Source: G026625185 sp963727835 (GTDB lineage: Bacteria > Desulfobacterota > WTBG01 > JAGOGO01). From it: a stretch of DNA of 42,321 bases. The stretch spans positions 1 through 42,321 of the forward strand of contig CAVSIB010000001.1 in assembly GCA_963727835.1 (NCBI GenBank), given 5' to 3'. Positions 16,869 through 26,386 of the stretch are shown here, piece by piece. The notes below the pieces were generated by a model. That model saw only the letters and a program-made list of their open reading frames with translations, was not told the DNA's origin and did not search any database. Position numbers and translations under genes: made by a program. Each line of letters begins with the position of its first letter. The stretch's first letter is position 1.

Positions 16869-18065
16869 ATGGAATATACCAACAAAACCAAAGCAGAGCT
16901 TATAATTGAATTGATGCAGTTGCGCAAAAAAAATGCGAGATTGGAGAAAAAAATTGTTAAGCCGAAAAAAACAAAAAAACTATTAATGGAAAACGAACCA
17001 AAATATCATACGGTCGTTGAATCAGCGAATGATGCTATTTTTATTGTAAAAGAATATTTTTTTATTGATTGCAATACAAAAACTCTTGAAATTTTTGGTT
17101 TAAACAAGGCGAAGGCCATTATCGGAAAAGCTCCCTACGAGTTTTCTCCGGAAAGGCAAGCAGACGGCCGACTTTCTCAAGAGAAGGCCATGGAAGCAAT
17201 GGATGCCGCCCTACAAGGAACACCTCAGTTTTTTGAATGGAAACACATGAAGCTGGATGGAACCATCCTCGATACTGAGGTAAGTTTAAACCGGCTTCCC
17301 CCTCCCCATGAGTCAAGTCTGATTGCGATCGTAAGAGATGTTACCGAGCGCAAACGAGTGGAGGAAGATTTAAGACGTTTAAATGAACGACTCGTGGGAG
17401 AACATAGACAGAGAAAGCTTTTATCCAAACGGCTTATCCAGTTACTGGAAACGCGTAATCGGAAAGTTTCCATGGATCTGCATGATCATATTGGCCAGAC
17501 TTTGGTTACCCTTAAAATAGATTTGGACATGATTTCCGAGCGGATAGGGAAAACTGGTACGAGCGTCACACCTTGGATCGAGAAGGCAAAACATAAAACC
17601 CTTCAAGCGATAGAGGATGTTGAAAAAATTGCCTATGGGTTGCGGCCGAGCATGATTGATACCTTGGGGTTAGTGCCCGCACTTCGTGACCTGTTCAAAG
17701 AAATAAAGCAGCAGAGGAATATTGCGATTCATTTTTTTACTCGGGATATTCCGAAACGATTTGATCAAGAAAAAGAAGTCGCTATTTTTCGCGTGGTGCA
17801 GGAGGCACTGACTAATGTTATTAAACATGCGCAGGCAAAAAACTGTTTTGTGAATCTGGTCAAAAAAGGAGACTCCCTTATGCTGAGTGTGGAAGACGAT
17901 GGTCATGGTTTTGATGAGGCAAGGGGAAAAAGGTGTTCTTCAGGAAGCAACGTTACTTTGGGATTGCTTTTTATGCAAGAGCGAGTGGTTCAGCTTAATG
18001 GGGAATTTACGGCTGAATCACGGCCTGGGAGGGGAGTGCATTTGTTGGTAGAGTTGCCATTGTAA
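16869..18065 (+). CDS. PAS-domain sensor histidine kinase (NarL/HisKA_3 type)
   Basis: A 398-residue soluble kinase with no membrane segments. A short N-terminal coiled coil (to about 35) leads to a PAS domain (about 45-165: VVESANDAIFIV, CNTKTLEIFGL, SPERQADGRLS, IVRDVTERKRVEED). A linker helix precedes the dimerisation motif MDLHDHIGQTL, with phosphorylated His205, and a HATPase domain with FRVVQEALTNVIKHAQA, VEDDGHGFD and a degraded G2 box. It is nearly the same layout as the next gene, so the two are tandem paralogues. The partner is the LuxR-type regulator at 19857. The PAS ligand is unknown. Confidence 0.92.
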   Translation: MEYTNKTKAELIIELMQLRKKNARLEKKIVKPKKTKKLLMENEPKYHTVVESANDAIFIVKEYFFIDCNTKTLEIFGLNKAKAIIGKAPYEFSPERQADGRLSQEKAMEAMDAALQGTPQFFEWKHMKLDGTILDTEVSLNRLPPPHESSLIAIVRDVTERKRVEEDLRRLNERLVGEHRQRKLLSKRLIQLLETRNRKVSMDLHDHIGQTLVTLKIDLDMISERIGKTGTSVTPWIEKAKHKTLQAIEDVEKIAYGLRPSMIDTLGLVPALRDLFKEIKQQRNIAIHFFTRDIPKRFDQEKEVAIFRVVQEALTNVIKHAQAKNCFVNLVKKGDSLMLSVEDDGHGFDEARGKRCSSGSNVTLGLLFMQERVVQLNGEFTAESRPGRGVHLLVELPL

Positions 18066-18229
18066 AAAAGAGTTCCAAATATCCAGGGGTTTTGTATGTC
18101 TAAGACAAAAAAATCATGATGAATGATCGTCGGTTAACAATTGGCGCAAGTAAATGATTCCTCCGCAATGAAGACGTGAGGAGGGGGGATGTTTTTTAAT
18201 ACGGGCATCGATAGGAGCATCTTTATAAA

Positions 18230-19810
18230 ATGGAATATAAAAATAAAACCAACGCAGGGTTAAGCGCAGAATTGGTGAACCTGCGAAAACAGATAGCGAA
18301 GTTGGGCAAAAACAATTCCAAGCCTCAAAAGACAAAAAAAACCTTAATCGAAAATGGGACAAAATTTCATACCCTGGTCGAATCTGTTCATGATGCTATT
18401 TTTACTGTGCAAGGAGATTGTTTCATTGATTGTAATACAAAAACCTTGGAAATTTTTGGTTTAACCAGCAAGAAATCTATTATTGGAAAACCTCCTTACA
18501 CTTTTTCTCCGGAAAGGCAGCCTGACGGCCGGTCTTCCAAAGAAAAATCGGTGTCCGCCATTCTTGCCGCCCAACAGGGAACTCCCCAGTTTTTTGAATG
18601 GAAACACAAGAAGCTGGATGGGACCATTTTCGACACTGAAGTAAGCTTAAACCGGCTCCCTCCTCCCAATGAGCCGCTGGTGATCGCGATCGTACGGGAT
18701 GTTGCCGAGCGCAAGCGGGCGGAAGCGGAACTGCGTGCAAGTGAAGAAAAGTACCGATCGCTTTATCAGGAGTTTCAGGGGCTTTTAAACGCAATTCCCG
18801 ACAGTCTGACCCTGATTGCTCCGGATTTAAAAATCATCTGGGCCAATGAGGGAGCGGCTGGGGCATTCAACAAAAAAGTTTCCGATTTTGTCGGGCACCA
18901 CTGTTGTCAGGTATGGCGTTCTCGAGCAACGGCCTGTACCGCATGCCCCGTGCAACGGTGTTTTTGCACGGGGAAAACAGAAGTCAAAGAAACTATTATG
19001 CCAGACGGAACTATCTGGGATATACGCGCTGTACCTCTTTTTGGTGAACAAGGAGAGGTAAAAGGGGTGATTGAAATAGCTCTCAACATTACCGAGCGTA
19101 AACGAGCGGAGGAAGATTTAAAACGGTTAAATGGACAACTCATAGAAGAGCATAGACAGCGGAAGCTTTTATCCAAACGGCTTATTCAGTTGCTGGAAAA
19201 GCATAACCAGAAAATTTCCATGGACCTGCATGACCACATCGGGCAGTCCTTGGTTACCATAAAAATAGATCTAGACATGATTCATGGTCGGGCCGCAAAA
19301 ACCGATAATACTTTAGGCGCCTTGGTTGAAAAAGCACAAACGAAAACAGTCCAAGCCATAGAGGATGTTGAAAAAACCGCCTACGGTTTGAGGCCGAGCA
19401 TGATAGATAATCTGGGGTTAGTTCCCTCACTGCGCGACCTTTTCAAGGAATTACAAGACCATGCGAAGATTAAGATCCATTTTTTTAACCGGGGTATTCC
19501 CAAACGATTTGACGCAGAAAAAGAACTTGCGATTTTCCGTGTGGTGCAGGAGGCCCTGTGTAATGTCCTTAAACATTCTCAGGCAGAGAACTGTTTTGTG
19601 AACCTCGTTACCAAGGGGAACTCCATTGCTTTGAGCGTGGAAGACGATGGGATTGGATTTGAACCAAGAGAAAAAAAGTGTTCCCCCACAGGCAAGGTTC
19701 CCTTGGGGATGGTTTTTATGCGAGAGCGGGTGGTGCAGGTGAAGGGAAACTTCACGGTTGAATCACGGGTTGGGGGTGGAGTGCATTTAGTAGCGAAGAT
19801 ACCCCTGTGA
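18230..19810 (+). CDS. Two-PAS sensor histidine kinase with cysteine-rich second PAS
   Basis: A 526-residue paralogue of the upstream kinase, with the same N-terminal start (MEYKNKT against MEYTNKT), same PAS1 and the same kinase core (His334 in MDLHDHIGQSL; VVQEALCNVLKHSQA; VEDDGIGFE). It differs by about 125 extra residues between PAS1 and the linker: a second PAS with HHCCQVW, ACTACPVQRCFCTG and MPDGTIWDIRAVPLFGE. Seven cysteines sit within about 28 residues, which could bind an Fe-S or other metal cluster, or sense redox (inference). It is cytoplasmic by sequence. The gene is 47 bases ahead of the response regulator, so likely cotranscribed. Confidence 0.92.
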   Translation: MEYKNKTNAGLSAELVNLRKQIAKLGKNNSKPQKTKKTLIENGTKFHTLVESVHDAIFTVQGDCFIDCNTKTLEIFGLTSKKSIIGKPPYTFSPERQPDGRSSKEKSVSAILAAQQGTPQFFEWKHKKLDGTIFDTEVSLNRLPPPNEPLVIAIVRDVAERKRAEAELRASEEKYRSLYQEFQGLLNAIPDSLTLIAPDLKIIWANEGAAGAFNKKVSDFVGHHCCQVWRSRATACTACPVQRCFCTGKTEVKETIMPDGTIWDIRAVPLFGEQGEVKGVIEIALNITERKRAEEDLKRLNGQLIEEHRQRKLLSKRLIQLLEKHNQKISMDLHDHIGQSLVTIKIDLDMIHGRAAKTDNTLGALVEKAQTKTVQAIEDVEKTAYGLRPSMIDNLGLVPSLRDLFKELQDHAKIKIHFFNRGIPKRFDAEKELAIFRVVQEALCNVLKHSQAENCFVNLVTKGNSIALSVEDDGIGFEPREKKCSPTGKVPLGMVFMRERVVQVKGNFTVESRVGGGVHLVAKIPL

Positions 19811-19856
19811 ATGGAGCAGTTTAAGAGTCGGCTTTTTTGTTAAGAGAGGTTGAAAA

Positions 19857-20519
19857 ATGACGAAGACAAAGGTGCTTATTGTAGATGATCATCGGGTGGT
19901 AATTGAAGGGATTAAAAGTGCGCTCAGCGTCTCTCCCGACCTTGAGATAATAGGTGAAGCGCTTAATGGGCATCAGGCTATAAAGAAGGCAAAATCTTTA
20001 AAACCCGATATTGTTATCATGGATATATCTATGCCGGATTTAAACGGGATTGATGCCACGTTGCAAATAAAAAAGCTGGATCCTCGTATAAAAATAATTA
20101 TTTTTTCCATGTATTCCAACCGGGAATACGTGATTGATCTTTTTAAGGCTGGTATTTCCTCTTATGTCCTGAAAAAAGACCCTATGTCAGATCTGGTTAG
20201 CGCGATAAAAGCAGTGGAAAGAGGCGGAACTTATTTTACTACCATTTCATCAGAAATCTTGTTGAATTATGTGAAAGAACTAGATGACAGTAATAATAAT
20301 ATTAATAATGCTAATGGGTTTGAATCTCTCAGCCTGCGAGAGAGAGAGGTTTTTCAACTTTTGTCAGAAGGAAAATCTATTAAGGAGATTGCGGAAACTC
20401 TGGGGATAAGCCGAAAGACTGTAGAAACTCACAAATATAATATTATGGAAAAACTTCATGCTAAAAACATCACTGATCTTACTAAGTTAGCCATAAAAAA
20501 GGGAATTATACAGCTTTAA
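19857..20519 (+). CDS. LuxR/NarL-family response regulator
   Basis: A 220-residue two-domain regulator. The receiver has the acidic pair Asp10-Asp11, phosphoacceptor Asp56 in IVIMDISMPD, Ser/Thr near FSMYS and Lys in YVLKKD. A linker rich in Asn (DDSNNNINNANG) leads to the LuxR helix-turn-helix LSLREREVFQLLSEGKSIKE and GISRKTVETHKYNIMEKL. It is the natural partner of the two HisKA_3 kinases upstream. The inverted repeats at 20604-20645, between it and the YCF48/RND operon, are its most likely target (inference). Confidence 0.95.
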   Translation: MTKTKVLIVDDHRVVIEGIKSALSVSPDLEIIGEALNGHQAIKKAKSLKPDIVIMDISMPDLNGIDATLQIKKLDPRIKIIIFSMYSNREYVIDLFKAGISSYVLKKDPMSDLVSAIKAVERGGTYFTTISSEILLNYVKELDDSNNNINNANGFESLSLREREVFQLLSEGKSIKEIAETLGISRKTVETHKYNIMEKLHAKNITDLTKLAIKKGIIQL

Positions 20520-20866
20520 GAAATGTTTACTTATTAATTTTCAGTTTTGGTAAAGTTTTAAAAAAATAAAAAACTTATCTTAATGTGTTGTTGCTATTTT
20601 TAATTTTCAGAAATTTTTCTGAAAAAAATCAGAAATTTCCTGATTGACAATTAAGGTGGATAGAATAAAAAGAAAAGAATAATTTTTTTGAGGTAGAGAG
20701 ACTTCACTCCTGTTAAACTATCCGACTTTATTTAATTAAATAAACATAATACCTAATATTTGGAAGGGGGATTAGTCATTAAGAACTAAGGCCAGCATAA
20801 ACTTTTTGGTAAGGGAAAATAATTTTGCTCATTGTTAAAGCACTTTCAAGAAAAAGAGGTACTTAC
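20520..20866. other. AT-rich control region ahead of the RND operon
   Basis: Nearly 350 bases without a gene. It holds the two palindromes at 20604-20645 (separate entry), then TTGACA at 20644-20649 and TAGAAT at 20661-20666; their spacing of 11 bases is not that of a normal sigma-70 pair, so neither is certain. No terminator with a T run follows the regulator gene, so read-through is possible. Confidence 0.4.
20604..20645. promoter_or_regulatory. Double palindromic operator
   Basis: TTTTCAGAAA (20604-20613) and its exact inverse TTTCTGAAAA (20616-20625) are two bases apart. Just after comes a second palindrome, AATCAG (20627-20632) and CTGATT (20640-20645), with seven bases between. Both contain TCAGAAATTT. 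Two such sites side by side are typical of dimeric regulators binding in tandem. No T run follows, so it is not a terminator. Confidence 0.5.
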
Positions 20867-21847
20867 ATGAAAAAAAGAAATAAGTTTTTCCCCTTTATTG
20901 TTTTTTGCCTCGCTATTTTTTTTCTTCCTTTCCTCACTTTTGGCGACCCCGGTAACCCCAACCCCATACGTCTCAAAGACAATCTTTTTAGTATAGATTT
21001 CGTAAACCCCAACCAAGGCTGGGCAGTTGGTTATTACGGCGCCATCATTCATACGGAGGATGGAGGTAAAAGTTGGACTTATCAAAAAAGCGGAAAAACA
21101 ACAGTGCTTACGGGTGTTGATTTTGTTGATCCTAATAACGGCTGGGCAGTAGGTTATGGCCCTACCATCCTCCACACCACGGACGGAGGAAAGACCTGGT
21201 CGGAGCAAAAAATAAGCGAGGATATTTTTCTTACGGCAGTGCATTTTTTAAATGCGAAGAAAGGATGGGTTGTCGGTGAGTGGGGAACAGTTCTGGTTAC
21301 CGAGGACGGGGGTAACACGTGGAATTCCCAGTTAAGCGGAGGGGATGCAATCTTCTATGATATTTGTTTTTCCGATGAGCTTCATGGATGGGCTGTGGGA
21401 GAATTTGGCAGCATTTTCGCAACTGAAGATGGAGGCAAGACGTGGAGTAATCAGGCGAGCGGGGTGGAGAATGTCTTCTTTTCCTGCAAAGCGTTAGATA
21501 ATCAGAATGTGTGGGTTGTTGGTATTGACTCTATAGTTCTTCATTCCAAGGACGGGGGCAAGACGTGGGAGAGAGTCAATGCGGGCCTGGGGAAAAAAAT
21601 ACCTTTTTATAAAGTTTTCTTTAAAGATCCTAGCCACGGTGTCATTTCTGGGCAGGGAACGGTGCTCTATACCGAGGATGGAGGAACGACATGGAATCCA
21701 AGCCAGTTTAAAGACAATATTCAATATAATTGGTTATATGGAATGAGCGCTGCGGATAACGCCATCTGGATGGTAGGAGAAAATCTCAGGGTATTTAAGA
21801 GCGCAACCAATGGCAAAGAATGGGAAGAAATAGCAATTAGCGAATAA
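20867..21847 (+). CDS. YCF48-like seven-bladed beta-propeller protein, secreted
   Basis: 326 residues. The start at 20867 is chosen for the signal peptide (KKRNKFF then a hydrophobic stretch to about FGDPG) and AGAGGT upstream. Seven repeats of the form GWAVG..G.I..T.DGG.TW are visible, the last two degenerate (GVISGQG and IWMVGEN). This is the YCF48 / photosystem II assembly-factor-like family, also called BNR-like. In proteobacteria it accompanies RND transporters with DUF1302 and DUF1329 proteins. It is periplasmic by prediction and may scaffold or assist the transport complex. 35 bases separate it from the RND gene, so both are in one operon. Confidence 0.9.
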   Translation: MKKRNKFFPFIVFCLAIFFLPFLTFGDPGNPNPIRLKDNLFSIDFVNPNQGWAVGYYGAIIHTEDGGKSWTYQKSGKTTVLTGVDFVDPNNGWAVGYGPTILHTTDGGKTWSEQKISEDIFLTAVHFLNAKKGWVVGEWGTVLVTEDGGNTWNSQLSGGDAIFYDICFSDELHGWAVGEFGSIFATEDGGKTWSNQASGVENVFFSCKALDNQNVWVVGIDSIVLHSKDGGKTWERVNAGLGKKIPFYKVFFKDPSHGVISGQGTVLYTEDGGTTWNPSQFKDNIQYNWLYGMSAADNAIWMVGENLRVFKSATNGKEWEEIAISE

Positions 21848-21882
21848 TTAACAACTATAACGAGTAGAACGAGGGAAAAGTT

Positions 21883-24243
21883 ATGATACTGGATGTTCAG
21901 GCATGGGCAAAAGGAATTGTAAAACACCGGGTAGTGGTATTGATCCTTATTGGTTTTGTTTTAACCGGTGTTTTCCTTTACGGCATTACCAAAATATCGG
22001 TCAATGTGGTTTTGGAAGATATGTTTCCCTTCGGCCACCCTTTTGTAAAACTGCATAAAGAGTTTGGCTCCCAGTTCGGGGGGGCGAGCACGGTGCTCAT
22101 CGCATTAAAGGTCAAGGATGGCGATATTTTTAACACCCCGACTTTATTGAAGGTAAAGGGAATTTCTGATGCCATTACCTTCAATAATGACGCCTACATG
22201 CTTCTTACTGCCTCGATTTCCGAGCGGAAGATGAAATATATACGGGGCTATTCCGGGGGAAACGTGGAGATGAATGGTCTGATGTGGCCAACGATTCCGC
22301 AGACTAAGGAAGAGCTTACCTTTATGAAAGAAAATATTTTCTCCAACCCCCTGTATAATGGAGTGCTGGTGAGCCGTGACGGGAAAGCAGCCCTTATTAT
22401 TTCAGAATTTAAGGAGAATGTTGACTATAGTAAATTGTTTCAATTCTTTATGGGGTTAAAAAAGAAATATGAGGATCAAAATACCACGCTCCACATGATT
22501 GGCAAGCCGGTGCTGCTGGGGTGGATTTACAGCTACTGGCCTCAGATGATGAAGATTTTTGCTGTGAGCATTTTCCTTATGGTTCTCTTAATGTGGGGCT
22601 TTTTCCGCAATTGGCAGGGCACGCTTGTGCCCTTATTGGTAGGTTCAATTTGCACGATCTGGGGGTTAGGGTTTACCGGCTATATGGGGATAAACTTGAG
22701 CCCGCTTCTTTTTGTTCTTCCCTTTTTGGTAGGCGCGCGGGCGCTAAGCCATACGGTTCAGATTACCCACCGCTTTTTTGAAGAGTATCATCGGTCAGGC
22801 AGCAAGGAGGTGGCTGCTGTTGAAACCATAAGCACCATGTTCCTTCCCAATATCTCGGCTATCCTCGCTGAAGTGATGGGGTTTGCGGTCATTTATCTGG
22901 CAAAAATAGTATTGATGCAGCAGCTGGCGGTGATCATGAGTTTCTGGATGTTCTCAATCTTCCCGGGGGCGGGAATTCTGGCCCCGGTTATCTGCTATTA
23001 TTTGCCACCCCCCAAGGCAAAAGACCCGGAACGAAGGACCAGTATCATTAGTCATATTAACCTCGCCCTGTCTAATTTTTCCACTGGCAAAGTGACGAAG
23101 GGTGTGGTTATTGGGGGCTTTATCCTGCTTACCGGAATTTTTTCATTCAAAGCGACACAGTTAAAAGTAGGAGACCTCTACCCCGGATCACCGATCCTAA
23201 AGCCCCATTCGGTTTACAATCAAGATTATGCTGCAATCAATAAGACCTTTGACAAAGCCGGGGCGGATAATTATTTGGTTTTTTTCCGGGGCAATCAGGA
23301 GTTTGCTTCTAAAGACCCCAAGGTGCTCAAAACCTTTGAGGCCATGGACCGTTTCATGGCTTCCCGTCTGCCTGATATTTACGGAGGCTCTGCCTCGCTT
23401 GCCCCGATTGTTCGAAAGCTGAACAAAGAATTTCATGATGGAAATCCGCTCTGGAAGTTTATCCCTGGTGCGGATTTATGTAACACCATGCTTTTTCTTT
23501 TTCAGTCAAAAAGTGTTCCCGGAGATATGGACCGGTATGCTGATCCGAAATTTTACAACAGCAATATCCTCATGTTTTTCAAGAACCATACTGAGGATAC
23601 CATCGACCGGATTCGCAAAAACGTGAATGAGTTTTTTACCATTTATCCGAAACAAATTGATAAGGGAGAATTTCTGCTCGCAGGCGGGGTTATCGGGATG
23701 GAGACTGCGGTAAATGAAGAGCTGGGAGCAGCCCATCTGAAGATTGACAGCACGATTCTCATTGCCATATTCCTCATGTGCTGTTTAACCTACCGGTCTT
23801 TTTTGGCAGGGTTTCTTTTGGTTATCCCCCTGGTTATTTCCAATATCGTTGCCTTTGGATTCATGAGTTTCGCGAAAATCGGTTTAAGTATTAACACGCT
23901 TCCGGTTTCCGCGGTCGGCGTGGGCGTAGGTGTTGACTTCGGGATTTATTTATACAGCCGGTATAGGGAAGAATATGCCAGGACAAAAGACTGGGCGGCA
24001 AGTATCGCGGTGGGGTCTCAGACTACTGCTCTGGCGGTGCTTTATTCTGCCCTCACTCTGGTTTTGCCCCTTTTGAGCTGGTATTTTTTATCGAGTTTAC
24101 GATTTCAAGCTCAAATGGGTTTCTTATTGGCTCTGCTTTTATCAGTAAATATGTTTGCCGTCCTTACTCTGCATCCAGCTTTGGTTTACGTTCTGAAGCC
24201 AAAATTTATCTCAAATGCTGGGAGTCAAGATTCTGACCATTGA
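21883..24243 (+). CDS. RND / MMPL-family transporter
   Basis: 786 residues with the RND layout: a first membrane helix (VVVLILIGFVLTGVFLYG), a large periplasmic loop to about 220, five helices to about 370, a helix near 405-425, a second periplasmic loop, and five final helices. The motif GVGVGVDFGIYLYSRYREEY near 685 is typical of the MMPL/HpnN-like branch, whose members carry lipids or other hydrophobic compounds and normally work without a HlyD-type adaptor. Proton relay residues fall in this region. GAGGGAAAAG precedes the ATG. Operon partners are YCF48 upstream and DUF1302/DUF1329 downstream. Confidence 0.93.
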   Translation: MILDVQAWAKGIVKHRVVVLILIGFVLTGVFLYGITKISVNVVLEDMFPFGHPFVKLHKEFGSQFGGASTVLIALKVKDGDIFNTPTLLKVKGISDAITFNNDAYMLLTASISERKMKYIRGYSGGNVEMNGLMWPTIPQTKEELTFMKENIFSNPLYNGVLVSRDGKAALIISEFKENVDYSKLFQFFMGLKKKYEDQNTTLHMIGKPVLLGWIYSYWPQMMKIFAVSIFLMVLLMWGFFRNWQGTLVPLLVGSICTIWGLGFTGYMGINLSPLLFVLPFLVGARALSHTVQITHRFFEEYHRSGSKEVAAVETISTMFLPNISAILAEVMGFAVIYLAKIVLMQQLAVIMSFWMFSIFPGAGILAPVICYYLPPPKAKDPERRTSIISHINLALSNFSTGKVTKGVVIGGFILLTGIFSFKATQLKVGDLYPGSPILKPHSVYNQDYAAINKTFDKAGADNYLVFFRGNQEFASKDPKVLKTFEAMDRFMASRLPDIYGGSASLAPIVRKLNKEFHDGNPLWKFIPGADLCNTMLFLFQSKSVPGDMDRYADPKFYNSNILMFFKNHTEDTIDRIRKNVNEFFTIYPKQIDKGEFLLAGGVIGMETAVNEELGAAHLKIDSTILIAIFLMCCLTYRSFLAGFLLVIPLVISNIVAFGFMSFAKIGLSINTLPVSAVGVGVGVDFGIYLYSRYREEYARTKDWAASIAVGSQTTALAVLYSALTLVLPLLSWYFLSSLRFQAQMGFLLALLLSVNMFAVLTLHPALVYVLKPKFISNAGSQDSDH

Positions 24244-24564
24244 TGAGAAAAAAATGATTGCCCTGAAAAAGGAAGGAGACGGCGAGAAAAAATAGATTAT
24301 TTTATTAATTTTTGTTGGGGAGAAAAAAGAGAGGTTTTAATTTTTTTCTTGATTTTTTCTCGTTGATTATGATAGTTAAAGAAAAATGAAGGGGAGAAAT
24401 TTTGTTTTTATCGTGGGATGTTTGTTTTACGTATCATCTATTTTGGTTTATTCATTTCTGAAAAACAAAATAATTTAAGTCTGATAGAGAAAGGAGGTGG
24501 AGGAAGCAAACCCGAAAAAAGCAGGTTAACTTAGGTAATGAAATAACTAAGGAGGCAGAAAGGT
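24244..24564. other. Spacer between RND and DUF1302 genes
   Basis: 320 bases without a clear gene. The first 50 bases are open as a short lysine-rich frame (MIALKKEGDGEKK), probably chance. Two purine-rich ribosome-site-like runs occur at 24491-24507 (AAGGAGGTGGAGGAAG) and at 24551-24563. The gap is long enough for a second promoter, which I could not define. Confidence 0.35.
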
Positions 24565-26303
24565 ATGAAAAAAACAAGAAAATTTATTTTAAGCATGGCT
24601 TTGCTGTTCATGGTTTTTTCTTTTGCTTTTCCGGCAGCGGCCCAAATTTATAATATATGCGGCAAGGAAGTGACTTTTAATGGTTTCTTCCGCCAAGAGT
24701 TTCTTTTTGGTACCCAGGAGAGCAGCCCACTAATCAAAGCGGGTTAAACGGCGCTTACCAGATGTGGTTGGCGGATACTAACGTCAAATGGAACGATAAC
24801 CTCGAGTTTCGAGCGGATCTTCCGGATGTGGGGAGATTTGCGTATTACATGTTAGAGGATAACAAACATTGGCAACAATACTATGGTGGCTCAAGAGATC
24901 ACCTCGAATGGGATACACAATGGGATCAGATAGTCCGGGAGCTTTATTTTACCTATTCGACACCCCAGTTTTTGATTCGGGCAGGAAGACAGCAGATCGG
25001 CTGGGGAGAAGCCGACGGTTTGCGGGTGATGGATATCATCAACCCGCTCGATGCACGGCGGATGTTCCAGTTCTACGATACTGAAGGGTATGAAGAAGTC
25101 CGGATCCCGAAGCTGATCGTCCAGACCGAATTTTATCCGGGAAATTTATGGAAGTTTTATGATAACGCGATTGCGCTTTACTGGAACCCCGGGGACATCC
25201 ATTCCTTTGGCGATCTTTTACCATCCACTTTGGACGCCCAAAACAGACCGTGGGCACAATGGGCTTCCGAAGGTCAACCTGGTCTTCCACCTTGGGCGTA
25301 CCCTTCGGGTGGCACTACGTGGCCTACCAGTATGGGGAACTCGTGGGGGGCCTGGGCGCCACCCATGCCGTCTGCACCAGTGCCGGTCAAGCTGTTTGAC
25401 GATGGTCCCGCTTTTACACTCAAAAACTCTGAATATGGCGTGAGGTTCAAGCTTAATATTGCCAACACCTTCCTTACCCTTAACTACTGGCATGGATTTG
25501 ACACCTCTGACCATGAAATTCTTAGTTCCAAAATGGGTGGTTATGGGGGTGGAGTTTTACACAACGACCCCTTGGGCTACAATCCAGTTACTGAGGGTAT
25601 GGGTTTTCCGCCTGGCTCTACGGCATATTTTAATAAGGTGCAGCCCCGGATACAGGTTGCGGGCTTTACCTTGAGCCGCGAGCTTTTTGGCGTTGGGCCG
25701 GTGTTCTGCCAGGTTGCCAACCCCGTGCTCAGGGTGGAAGGCCTCTATAGCTTTAATCAGACCTTTAATACTGATCATACTACACTTTTTACTTCAGGTC
25801 CTTTGGCGGGTCTGCCCTATTCCCTGTTTGACACCGTGAAAAAGGATCAGATCCGGTACATGGTCGGGTTTGACTGGGATATGGCCATACCCTGGAACCC
25901 GAAAAAGGCAACTTTTGTGAGCAGCCAGTTTTTCCACATCTATACCCGCGGAAATCCGGGAAACCTTCTCCAGCTTGCTCCTTATGCATGGTACTGGCCG
26001 GAAAATCAGTTTTATTCGACCCTGTTACTTAAGACCGATTACATGAACGAAAGGGTTTCCCCTTCAATGCTCTATGTGCATGACTTTTATACCCATTCCG
26101 CCTGGATAAAGAGCAAGATCGATTTCAAGTGGGGAGATCATTGGCGGCCGGAAATCGGCTACCTGTGGATTTGTGCGAATCAAAACAATAACAGAACCCT
26201 TGGAGCCCCTTACCCACCATATACAGTAAATGATGCCCAGCAATCCTTTGGCTTGTATCAGGGACACGATACTGCGTGGGTCAGGATCCAATATCAGTTC
26301 TAA
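24565..26303 (+). CDS. DUF1302-type outer-membrane beta-barrel (one frameshift)
   Basis: About 578 residues when the frame break is repaired. A signal peptide (ALLFMVFSFAFPAAAQ) is followed by NGFFRQEFLFGT. Near 24725-24745 the first frame ends in TAA, and the reading resumes with NQSGLNGAYQMWLADTNVKW. The body has RAGRQQIGWGEADGLRVMD, INPLDARRMF and TFVSSQFFH, and the protein ends in WVRIQYQF with the C-terminal Phe of barrel proteins. These are the hallmarks of DUF1302 (and the similar DUF1302/DUF1329-linked barrels). It should sit in the outer membrane as the exit or entry channel for the RND substrate. No stops interrupt the long frame, so an indel error is probable. Confidence 0.85.
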
Positions 26304-26314
26304 CCCAAAAAAAC

Positions 26315-26350
26315 ATGTAAGGTGGCGGTATCACTGCCGCCACCTTACAT
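26315..26350 (+). other. Strong stem-loop between DUF1302 and DUF1329 genes
   Basis: ATGTAAGGTGGCGG and CCGCCACCTTACAT form a perfect 14-base-pair stem with an 8-base loop, 12 bases after the DUF1302 stop and 37 before the DUF1329 start. No T run follows, so it is not a classic terminator. It could stabilise the upstream mRNA or damp read-through, setting different levels of the two proteins. Confidence 0.7.
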
Positions 26351-26386
26351 TAATGAATAACCAACTTGGAGTGGAGGGTAAATAAT

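Noticed and set aside
20604..20645. Terminator of the response regulator gene
   Set aside because: The stems are AT-rich and are not followed by a T run.
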